Assembly: GCA_016650355.1 (NCBI GenBank)
Contig: JAENVX010000336.1
Location: forward strand, 1-11,776
DNA: 11,776 nucleotides
Reading direction: 5' to 3'
Source: Bacteroidia bacterium
GTDB lineage: Bacteria > Bacteroidota > Bacteroidia > Cytophagales > Cyclobacteriaceae
This document shows positions 5,275 to 11,776 of the stretch, piece after piece (within the stretch, counting starts at the first letter, position 1; the number at the start of each line of letters is the position of its first letter). Under the pieces are notes generated by a model. The model was not told the origin of the DNA and made no database searches. It was given only the letters and a program-made list of their open reading frames with translations. A program made the position numbers and the translations under genes.

Positions 5275-6027
5275 TTAGAAAAGTTTTTCTTTAATTGTTT
5301 TAGCAGTTGCCGGATGGATAAGGCCATGAGACTTTGATACTAATTTGTTATTCTTGTTATGGTATTTCAACTGACGCAACAAGTGTGAAATCACCGCAAT
5401 GTGAGCTTCGCGCTTGTCATCAGCATTGACCACAAACCAGGGCGCACGTTTAAAGTTTGTTCTTGCAAGCATTTCATTGCGGGCATCCGAATAGTCTTTC
5501 CAATAGCGAAGTGCTTCCTTATCTATCGGACTTATTTTCCATTGCTTCAAAGGATCATTTCTTCGATCCATTAGCCTGGTTTCTTGCTCGGCTTTACTGA
5601 TGTCGAGATAGTATTTCAGGATCGTGAAGCCTGCATCAATAAGCATCTCCTCAAACAATTTTACTTCCTTGAAAAAAGATGTATATTCTTTCTCACTACA
5701 AAACCCCATCACTTTCTCTACGCCTGCCCGGTTGTACCAGCTTCGGTTGAATAGAACAAATTCGCCCGCGACAGGTAAGTGCGTTGAGTAGCGTTGAAAA
5801 TACCATTCTATTTCTTGCCGGTCAGATGGTTTACCTAATGCAACTACTTTCGTTTCGCGCGGGCTGAGGTGCTTTGTAATTCTTTTTATGGTACCATCTT
5901 TTCCGGCTGCATCTCTTCCTTCCAGTATAACCAGCAGCTTGAGTTTGGAGGAAATAATCTCTTTCTGCAGTTTGACTAAATCAATATATAGCTCGTGCAA
6001 TATTTTCTTACTTTCCTTTTTTTTCAT
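5275..6027 (-). CDS. ppk2: polyphosphate kinase 2 (PPK2)
   Basis: This 250-residue protein of the PPK2 family transfers phosphate between inorganic polyphosphate and nucleotides, mostly in the direction of making GTP/ATP from diphosphates. The Walker A motif is GRDAAGKDG at 37-45. The Walker B-type segment is FNRSWYNRAGVE at about 93-104. The lid motif RRNDPLKQWKISPID lies at about 155-170. All expected motifs are present and the length suits a single-domain PPK2. The precise subclass (ADP- or AMP-acting) cannot be decided by eye. It follows fbaB by 19 nt and precedes the TerB-like gene by 14 nt, which indicates an operon for energy supply under stress. No signal peptide; cytoplasmic. Confidence 0.92.
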   Translation of the reverse strand: MKKKESKKILHELYIDLVKLQKEIISSKLKLLVILEGRDAAGKDGTIKRITKHLSPRETKVVALGKPSDRQEIEWYFQRYSTHLPVAGEFVLFNRSWYNRAGVEKVMGFCSEKEYTSFFKEVKLFEEMLIDAGFTILKYYLDISKAEQETRLMDRRNDPLKQWKISPIDKEALRYWKDYSDARNEMLARTNFKRAPWFVVNADDKREAHIAVISHLLRQLKYHNKNNKLVSKSHGLIHPATAKTIKEKLF

Positions 6028-6046
6028 GTTGAGTGTTTCTCGTTCA

Positions 6047-7117
6047 TCAGGCTACGTCAATTTTCTTTTCCAGGTACACATCTTGTATGGCGTTAAGAAG
6101 CGCGATCCCTTCTTTAAACGGTCGTTGAAAAGATTTTCTGCCTGAAATCATTCCTGTTCCTCCTGCTCGTTTATTAATCACTGCCGTGCGAACAGCTTCC
6201 CTCAAATCTTTCTTTCCTTCCGATGCACCACCCGAATTGATGAGTCCCGCTCTTCCCATAAAACAATTGGCTACCTGATACCTGCATAAATCAATGGGAT
6301 GATCCGTTGTTAACTCACTGTACATTAGCGCATCAAATTTCCCGTAAGGAAGACCATCTGCATTGAGCGCTTTATAGCCGCCATTATTTTCAGGCAATTT
6401 TTGTTTGATAATATCCGCTTGGATGGTTGCACCGATATAGTTTGCCTGCCCGGTAAGATCAGACGATGAACTGTAATCAACGCCATTAATTTTAAATGCT
6501 TCGTTGCGCAAATAACACCATAAAATGGTAGCCATACCCAATTGATGAGCTTCCTCAAAAGCTTTGGATACTTCTTTAATTTGTCTGTCCGATTCAGGTG
6601 ATCCAAAATAAATAGTGGCGCCAATACCCACGGCACCTATGTTCCACGCATCTTTTACAGACCCAAAAAAAATCTGGTCATACGTATTTGGATAGGTAAG
6701 CAATTCATTATGATTTAGCTTTACAATGAATGGAATTTTATGTGCATAGTTTCTCGCAACACTTGCCAGAACACCTATGGTACTCGCAACTGCATTGCAT
6801 CCTCCCTCAATGCCAAGCTTAACTATGTTTTCGGGATCGAAGTATATCGGGTTAGAACTAAACGCTGAACCAGCACTATGCTCAATTCCTTGATCTACAG
6901 GTAAGATTGAAAGATAGCCGGTACCGGAAAGCCTTCCTGATTTAAAAATAATATTCAGACTTCTTAGAGTTTGGGTGTTTCTGCTGGATGCAATCCATAT
7001 TTGTTCTGAGAAATCCGGACCTGGAAGATGTAAGGACGTTTTAGGAATGGCATCGCATTGATGGTTGAGCAATGATTCACTTTCTTCCCCAAGAAGCTTG
7101 ACTATTTCAGAGTACAT
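6047..7117 (-). CDS. fbaB: class I fructose-bisphosphate aldolase, FbaB/DhnA type
   Basis: This 356-residue protein is close to E. coli FbaB (350 aa) along its whole length. It cleaves fructose 1,6-bisphosphate to dihydroxyacetone phosphate and glyceraldehyde 3-phosphate, or the reverse, through a Schiff base and without a metal. Visible hallmarks are GTGYLSILPVDQGIEHSAG, PFIVKLNHNELLTYPNTYDQ, AVGIGATIYFGSPES, ADIIKQKLPENNGGYKA (the likely Schiff-base lysine lies in DIIKQK), and GRAGLINSGGASEG with its phosphate-binding glycines. The start at 7117 gives MYSEIVKLLGEESESLL, matching the E. coli N-terminus. An in-frame ATG at 7216 would add 33 residues with no counterpart. This is the first gene of the likely fbaB-ppk2-TerB operon. 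FbaB-type enzymes are often linked to gluconeogenic growth or stationary phase. Confidence 0.93.
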   Translation of the reverse strand: MYSEIVKLLGEESESLLNHQCDAIPKTSLHLPGPDFSEQIWIASSRNTQTLRSLNIIFKSGRLSGTGYLSILPVDQGIEHSAGSAFSSNPIYFDPENIVKLGIEGGCNAVASTIGVLASVARNYAHKIPFIVKLNHNELLTYPNTYDQIFFGSVKDAWNIGAVGIGATIYFGSPESDRQIKEVSKAFEEAHQLGMATILWCYLRNEAFKINGVDYSSSSDLTGQANYIGATIQADIIKQKLPENNGGYKALNADGLPYGKFDALMYSELTTDHPIDLCRYQVANCFMGRAGLINSGGASEGKKDLREAVRTAVINKRAGGTGMISGRKSFQRPFKEGIALLNAIQDVYLEKKIDVA

Positions 7118-7132
7118 TATGTAATAGAATAT

Positions 7133-7146
7133 TTGAATTGTGTCAA
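7133..7146. promoter_or_regulatory. weak FNR-like site upstream of fbaB
   Basis: TTGAA-TTGT-GTCAA has the FNR-site layout with four of five bases matching in each half. It lies 16-29 nt upstream of the fbaB start, which is close for an activator site. This is only a candidate; such a match can occur by chance in AT-rich DNA. Confidence 0.2.
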
Positions 7147-7384
7147 CACGGAAATACTTAGAAACAAACATGCCACGTATTAATACTGTAATACAGGCTG
7201 CCATTTGCAAAGTCATATTTTAAGATGTTGATAATTGTACGCTTTGGGGAATAAATTTCTCACATTCTTTATTATCGAATGCCAACGTTAATTCAAATCT
7301 CGATTTTATTAGGTGGTGTTCTCTCTTCAGTACATACAACTCATGTCGGCCTGGTTTCGATATGTGTATAGGTAAATGTTAAAA

Positions 7385-9445
7385 TCAATTGCTCTTTACC
7401 TTCAACATACTCGCATTAATAGCTACTACTATTGTGCTAATTGTCATCAAAGCCGCTCCGATTGCAGGGCTTAATAAAATACCTTGATTATATAAGACTC
7501 CTGCTGCCAGTGGAAGCGCCACTACGTTATAGCCTGTGGCCCAGATTAAATTCTGAATCATCTTGCGATGAGTAGCTTTTCCAAATAATATTAAACTCAC
7601 GATATCTTTTGGATTGCTATTGACTAAAACAATTCCCGCTGTTTCTGCCGCGATATCGCTGCCGCTTCCAACAGCAATACCAACATTGGCAATAGCGAGA
7701 GCGGGAGCGTCATTGACTCCATCGCCAGTCATGGCAACAAACTCTCCCTGGCTTTGCAATTCTTTTATTTTCTCCAGTTTTTGATCGGGGAGCACTTCAG
7801 CTAAATAACTATCCATGCCCAATGTATTACTGACACTTGCTGCTACTTTTTTATTATCACCCGTGAGCAAAATGGATTTGATATTATTTTCTTTTAGGGT
7901 TTTGATAGCGCCTGCTGACTCGGGTCGTATCTCATCCGATAAAGCAATGTATCCTATCAATTCATTTTCGACTAAAACAAACACTACCGTTTCCGTATCG
8001 CTGCCTTTATAATCTTGTGGAACAGTAATATTATTTTCCTTTAAATAGCCTGGGCTGACTACCAATACTTTTTTACCCTCTACAGTAGCTTCAATACCTT
8101 TACCCGTAATGGCTTTAAAATTTTGTGTTTCGGGAATTGTAATGGATAGAGCTTTCGCTTTTTGAAGAATGCCAGTTGCAATTGGATGTTCCGATTTCTG
8201 TTCGAGGGCAGATGCCAGTCGAATGATTTCTTTCTCGTCAATTCCACTTTTAACCGATACTATTTTTGACACCTCAAACTTGCCCACAGTAAGGGTTCCG
8301 GTTTTGTCAAATACAATGGTTGTAATTTTTCTGGAGTCTTCAAAGGCCGTTCTATTCTTAATAAGCAACCCATGCTTGGCAGATAACGCGGTTGATTTAG
8401 CCACTACGAGCGGTACCGCCAGCCCAAGTGCATGAGGACAGCAAATAACAATCACAGTCACCATTCTCTCCATCGCAAAGGCAAGGTCCTGCCCGGTTAA
8501 ATACCAATACAGGAATGTCGCAATACCCGAAGTCAACGCAATAATGGTTAGCCACTTTGCTGCAGTATCGGCAAGCAATTGTGTTTTCGATTTAGATTTC
8601 TGTGCATCATCCACCAGCTTTACTACTTGCGACAGATAAGAGTCTTTTGATACATGAGACACCGTAACTTTTATGGATCCGTTTCCATTGATGGAACCCG
8701 CAATAACTTTATCGCCTTTTATTTTTTTTACTGGAGTGGATTCTCCAGTGAGCATGCTTTCGTTCAGATAGCTTTCACCTTCCAGTATGATTCCATCCGC
8801 AGCCACCTTTTCACCCGGCTTAACAAGAATGATGTCGTTAACTTTTAATGTGTCTGTCTTTACATCATGAACTATATCGGCCATGACCATGTGCGCATCC
8901 GATGGCATCAGCTGAACCAGTAATTCCAGTTCGTTCGATGCTCCGGCTATGGATTTCATTTCAATCCAGTGTCCTAAGAGCATAATGAGAATAAGTGTTG
9001 CCAATTCCCAAAAGAAATCCATGCCCTGTAAACCAAATACAATAGCTACACTGTAGGTGTAGGCCACCGTGATTGCAAAACCAATCAGTATCATCATACC
9101 GGGGCTCTTTGTTTTTATTTCATTAACAAACCCTTTTAAGAAAGGAAAACCTCCATAAAAAAATACGATTGTGGATAAACCAAAGAGAATGTAAGAGGAG
9201 CCAGGAAATTGCCAATCAACCCCGATAAACTGCTGTATCATAGTTGACAACAGTACAATTGGAATAGTAAGAACCGCTACTATATAAAACCGCTTGCGGA
9301 AATCAGCAATCATTGCATGATGGTCATGACCAGCCATATCCATGGGCGGATTGTCGCCATGATGCTTGGCATCGTGGGAATCATGATTCATTTTTGAATG
9401 GTCCATTTCTTCGTGCTTGCTAGGTTCATGCTTTTCCATATCCAT
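7385..9445 (-). CDS. copB: copper-translocating P1B-type ATPase, CPH (CopB) type
   Basis: This is a 686-residue membrane pump that exports copper ions using ATP. The N-terminus (1-46) is rich in His and Met (MDHSKMNHDSHDAKHHGD) and probably binds metal; there is no CxxC domain. Two leading membrane segments pair at about 52-106, followed by two more at about 115-165. The actuator motif LTGES follows. The transport site in the sixth segment is CPH at 336-338, typical of the CopB subgroup rather than the CPC of CopA. D380 of DKTGT is the phosphorylated residue. SEHPIA is the nucleotide-binding HP motif, and GDGVNDAP around D575 closes the catalytic site. Two last membrane segments end the protein. 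Length and motifs are complete. CPH pumps have been described with Cu+ or Cu2+ preference, and other soft metals are possible. Confidence 0.93.
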   Translation of the reverse strand: MDMEKHEPSKHEEMDHSKMNHDSHDAKHHGDNPPMDMAGHDHHAMIADFRKRFYIVAVLTIPIVLLSTMIQQFIGVDWQFPGSSYILFGLSTIVFFYGGFPFLKGFVNEIKTKSPGMMILIGFAITVAYTYSVAIVFGLQGMDFFWELATLILIMLLGHWIEMKSIAGASNELELLVQLMPSDAHMVMADIVHDVKTDTLKVNDIILVKPGEKVAADGIILEGESYLNESMLTGESTPVKKIKGDKVIAGSINGNGSIKVTVSHVSKDSYLSQVVKLVDDAQKSKSKTQLLADTAAKWLTIIALTSGIATFLYWYLTGQDLAFAMERMVTVIVICCPHALGLAVPLVVAKSTALSAKHGLLIKNRTAFEDSRKITTIVFDKTGTLTVGKFEVSKIVSVKSGIDEKEIIRLASALEQKSEHPIATGILQKAKALSITIPETQNFKAITGKGIEATVEGKKVLVVSPGYLKENNITVPQDYKGSDTETVVFVLVENELIGYIALSDEIRPESAGAIKTLKENNIKSILLTGDNKKVAASVSNTLGMDSYLAEVLPDQKLEKIKELQSQGEFVAMTGDGVNDAPALAIANVGIAVGSGSDIAAETAGIVLVNSNPKDIVSLILFGKATHRKMIQNLIWATGYNVVALPLAAGVLYNQGILLSPAIGAALMTISTIVVAINASMLKVKSN

Positions 9446-9466
9446 CTGTTTTATGTGTTAGTGTAT

Positions 9467-9523
9467 CAAGTTTAAGCTTCACAATTCACTATTGCTAAAT
9501 AAATTGCTATCTACTATGTAGTA
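9467..9523 (-). promoter_or_regulatory. candidate copB promoter/operator region
   Basis: On the minus strand TAAACTTG (9467-9474) approximates the Bacteroidota -7 element TAnnTTTG, 21 nt before the copB ATG; a good -33 element is not obvious. Upstream lie a direct repeat ATTGCTA (9491-9497 and 9503-9509) and an inverted repeat TACTA-TG-TAGTA (9512-9523). The latter overlaps the stop of the glycoamylase remnant. A metal-responsive operator is possible but unproven. Confidence 0.25.
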
Positions 9524-10542
9524 CTATTACTGTCGTCTTGAGTTTTCGCTTTAGCTGTATGCGACAACCAGCCGCCCGAAAACCCAGCACGGCCCAGCCC
9601 GATACCGAGATGGGGACATCGCTTCATCAACCTCCAGAGAAATCCTGAACGGTAGTTCTCGATCATCAAAATAATTGGTCCTTGATTTAGTCCATAATGC
9701 CAGGGCGAGACCCACCAACCATAAGGATTCCCAGAGTTTCCCGGATGAGTCGGGTTAAAAGATGCTTTGAAACCATACGAGTTGAACTTGGTCATTTCTG
9801 CTTGATGAATACAATGGTTTAGTGCAGGCAACACGATTTCCGGTGCGAATGGCAGCGAGGCGACCAATGCCCAGGGCGCAAGGGTTCCATCGTCTGGACC
9901 ATACGGTATGCCACGCCCCACATAATCGAAAAACTGCCGCTCGATGCCGTCTATTTTGATGGTCTCAGGTCCGGGTCCTTCGCTGGCAGTTATTCCCCAG
10001 CAATGAGGACCATAATCCTTAAACTTGAGTGGGTTAATGATTGCATACTGTTGCTGTGCATAAGTTGCACGTCTACTGTTCTCGAAGTAGTCAATACCTT
10101 TTTCTTGCATGAAGGAGTCTTGAATACCACGAAAGTCAATCCAGATATGAGAGAGCTGATGTGTAAATAATGGCCCGGCATATATATACTCCTGTCCATA
10201 ATTATGCTCCCATTTATAAGTAGAAGCCCATGCCGCATAGCTCTCCTTGGGCAGCGGATGAGTAGGCGAACCTAGCCCCAGCATATAGAGCAGCATTGCC
10301 TCATCATAGCCTTCCCATCTGTATTTGAGAAATCCGCTTTCTGGTCTCCAGCCATGTGTCACCGTTGTACCCTGGTTTTGCGCCCATTGCCAATCAGCGC
10401 GCAGATACAACGATTCAGATAGGGTGCGAATTTCAAGTTCATCTTCTGTATCCGCGTCAAAATAAACAGTAAAGACTATTAATAATTCTATTTTTTTATC
10501 ATACCACTTGGATCTCAATTCCATCACCTTTGTCTTTATCAT
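9514..10542 (-). pseudogene. glycoamylase-family protein, N-terminally truncated
   Basis: From YFDADTED (residue 27 of the open frame, position 10464) to the end, the sequence matches the glycoamylase-like family (Pfam Glycoamylase type). Landmarks are TVTHGWRPESGFLKYRWEGYDEA, LYMLGLGSPTHPLP, HQLSHIWIDFRGIQDSFM, GIDYFENSRRAT, CWGITASEGPGPE and PWHYGLNQGPIILMIENYRSG. Members of the family are usually near 430-450 residues with about 150 or more residues before this point. Here those are gone, and the first 20 or so codons are an out-of-frame reading of the cytochrome remnant. The protein is probably inactive, though it remains open to the stop codon. Sampled lines have 48-67 % GC, against about 37 % in a sampled copB line, which suggests acquisition from elsewhere. 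Confidence 0.72.
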
Positions 10543-10749
10543 GATGACATAAGGAACAGAATTGTATGTTTAATTTTTTTCGGATTGAATCGCAGTATCA
10601 TTGCCCTGAGTCGTATTTTTAAAATTTTCGGCACTCTTAGGAGCAACCCAATTAAATGATTGCCCAAGAACATCAGTGGTACCAATAAGAAAAATACTTA
10701 TCGAAAATATGAATATGCATTTAAACCGGATTTTGAATAATTTCTCCAT
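10499..10749 (-). pseudogene. c-type cytochrome, frameshifted and truncated
   Basis: An ATG at 10749 opens MEKLFKIRFKCIF..., a signal peptide ending near VLG-QS. It is followed by NWVAPKSAENFKNTTQGNDT, a start typical of small periplasmic cytochromes c in Bacteroidota. The frame then stops with TAA at 10570-10572, inside a run of seven A. With one added base the reading continues KKLNIQFCSLCHHDKDKGDG, which contains the haem-binding CxxCH (10544-10558). It closes at 10499-10501, and after GDGI the similarity to cytochromes ends. So the gene has a frameshift in an A-run and has lost its 3' half, which is replaced by the glycoamylase fragment. A longer upstream start at 10830 is open but would put residues before the signal peptide. 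Confidence 0.65.
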
Positions 10750-10877
10750 TGTTTGAATCATTTCTTTTGTTTTACCACGAGAACGTAGTGAATATTTGGC
10801 CATCCACTGTTCTCTGTTATTACAGATCAAAAGTCATTAACTCAATTTTACATGTGTGTTAAAACTTTGACTTTATG

Positions 10878-10954
10878 TTATACTTTAATGGTATCACTAT
10901 AGGCGTCATGATGCACAGTGTCGAGGAATTGTGATTCAATTTAGAATGCTCCAT
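10878..10954 (-). pseudogene. remnant of a His-rich metal-protein leader
   Basis: An ATG at 10954, 10 nt after the antiporter stop, opens MEHSKLNHNSST. This mirrors MDHSKMNHDSHD in the copB leader; 25 of the first 30 bases agree. A shift in frame then leads to VHHDAYSDTIKV and a stop at 10878-10880. Without the shift the frame runs to 10859 as 31 unconvincing residues. It may be the beginning of a second copper ATPase or of a small His-rich metal-binding protein. Confidence 0.4.
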
Positions 10955-10964
10955 TTTGTTTTGA

Positions 10965-11776
10965 TTAGAAAAAACTCACTAACAAAAATAGCGCTGCCGC
11001 AACACCAGCCGCAATAAAATTATAAGGCCTTGCATACTGTAAATATTTCGCGTGATCTGCATTGCTAATATTGGATGCCATATTCGTCATTCCCGCAACA
11101 GGCGATGTAACATCCCCGAACGTTCCTCCTGTAATTACTGCTGCCACGCAAAGGGGAATGCCTGAACCAACTGAGACTGCAAGAGGAATTGCAAACGGCA
11201 TAATTAAAGATGCTGCTCCCCAACCGGAACCGATGAAATAGGTCACAGCGGAAGAGAGCAAGAAAAGTGAAACAGCAACACCCCAGGCCGGCAGCGAACT
11301 TCCTATGTATTGCTGAATGAAATTATTCAATCCCAATTCTTGCGAGACAGATGCTAACGGCCAAGCTAAAGTGAGAATGATCAAAGTAGTCATTATCGCA
11401 TTTCCACCGGTTATAATATCGGCCGTCATTTTTCCGGCATTATATCCTTGAAATAAATAAAACAATGCTGAAATAATTATAGAAATAAACAATGCCACCA
11501 GCATGGCTCTGTTTGGTTCTGTGTTTGTCAATGCTGATATAAACGTGTTGTTGCCCGGTTTGTCTTTCCCGAAAAACCAAAATAAAAATACACTCAACAC
11601 TATAACACTTAAAAGTGGAACAATAAGATTAATCACTCTTGGTTTTATGGCGGGCTTATCTTCATCCACACTCATATCCATTCCTTCATTGTGCATTTTC
11701 ACAATGGGTTCACTTTTATTGTTGTCTGATTTCTTAAGTTGAAAAAAGATCGAAATAAAGGTGATAACGATTATTA
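10965..11776 (-). CDS. NhaC-family Na+/H+ antiporter, C-terminal part (partial)
   Basis: The reading frame is open through the right window edge, so the start lies outside; an internal ATG at 11702 is not the true start. About 270 residues are visible. A hydrophilic loop (KKSDNNKSEPIVKMHNEGMD and on to DEDKPAIKPR) separates membrane segments. After it come several hydrophobic helices, including INLIVPLLSVIVLSVFLFWF, MLVALFISIIISALFYLF and AWGVAVSLFLLSSAVTYFIG. The conserved stretches GSGWGAASLIMPFAIPLA and GGTFGDVTSPVAGMT correspond to the NhaC signature region. The likely role is exchange of Na+ (or a related ion) for H+ across the inner membrane. Substrate is uncertain, since related transporters carry other ions or organic acids. 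Confidence 0.78.
   Translation of the reverse strand, partial: IIVITFISIFFQLKKSDNNKSEPIVKMHNEGMDMSVDEDKPAIKPRVINLIVPLLSVIVLSVFLFWFFGKDKPGNNTFISALTNTEPNRAMLVALFISIIISALFYLFQGYNAGKMTADIITGGNAIMTTLIILTLAWPLASVSQELGLNNFIQQYIGSSLPAWGVAVSLFLLSSAVTYFIGSGWGAASLIMPFAIPLAVSVGSGIPLCVAAVITGGTFGDVTSPVAGMTNMASNISNADHAKYLQYARPYNFIAAGVAAALFLLVSFF

Noticed and set aside
7177..7196. Adjacent palindromes GTATTAATAC and CTGTA-A-TACAG upstream of fbaB
   Set aside because: They are short and AT-rich, have no second occurrence to support them and lie in a stretch without other promoter signals, so chance is a sufficient explanation.
7118..7216. Upstream ATG at 7216 as the start of fbaB
   Set aside because: The extra 33 residues have no counterpart in FbaB proteins, while the start at 7117 matches the E. 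coli N-terminus.
10574..10580. Programmed frameshifting at the A7 run to make an intact cytochrome
   Set aside because: Even in the corrected frame the protein ends about 15 residues after CxxCH and lacks the distal haem ligand region, so restoring the frame would not give a working cytochrome.
10965..11702. A complete 245-residue transporter starting at 11702
   Set aside because: The frame stays open to the window edge and the ATG lies within a hydrophilic loop between membrane helices, so it is an internal methionine of a longer antiporter.
1..11776. CRISPR arrays, tRNA/rRNA genes, insertion sequences or phage genes
   Set aside because: No regularly spaced repeats, cloverleaf sequence, transposase motif or phage structural gene was seen; the decay appears to be from deletions and duplication rather than from a visible mobile element.

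Overview
The window looks like part of a stress and metal-handling island from a Bacteroidota chromosome (Cytophagia/Chitinophagia-like). This rests on modest GC content, start codons mostly without a Shine-Dalgarno sequence, a DUF6134-like secreted protein and the overall gene mix. The organism call is an inference. Every supported gene lies on the minus strand, so transcription runs from high to low coordinates.

Layout in transcription order. (1) 11776-10965: C-terminal part of an NhaC-type Na+/H+ antiporter, cut by the window edge. (2) 10954-9514: three decayed genes, namely a His-rich leader resembling the N-terminus of the nearby copper ATPase, the 5' part of a c-type cytochrome with a frameshift, and the 3' part of a GC-rich glycoamylase-family gene joined to it. 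(3) 9445-7385: copB, an intact CPH-type copper P1B-ATPase with a His-rich N-terminus. (4) 7117-4820: fbaB (class I aldolase), ppk2 (polyphosphate kinase 2) and a TerB-like protein, closely spaced and probably one operon. (5) 4597-3295: the two ends of an old tandem duplication. Its unit was TerB-like gene, intergenic regulatory region, heavy-metal-binding mini-protein (HMBD), PRC-barrel gene. The upstream copy keeps TerB and HMBD but only the first codons of PRC. The downstream copy keeps PRC but only the tails of TerB and HMBD. A secreted DUF6134-like gene sits between them. (6) 3294-381: PRC-barrel protein, NAD(P)H-dependent FMN reductase, a baeRF family 3 protein and a ribosome hibernation factor (HPF/RaiA type). 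(7) 380-1: a possible ABC1/UbiB kinase scrap, then the start of a HAD phosphatase.

The intact genes fit survival under low energy or low oxygen: ribosome hibernation and rescue (HPF, baeRF3), polyphosphate-based nucleotide recharging (PPK2), gluconeogenic/glycolytic aldolase, flavin reduction, copper export and sodium/proton exchange. A perfect FNR-type box (TTGAT-N4-ATCAA) lies upstream of the PRC-barrel gene and agrees with oxygen-linked control, but that is inference.

The most notable structure is not one gene. It is the degraded tandem duplication, whose two non-coding copies act as a natural footprint and reveal conserved and covarying regulatory elements, together with at least five gene remnants in under 12 kb.
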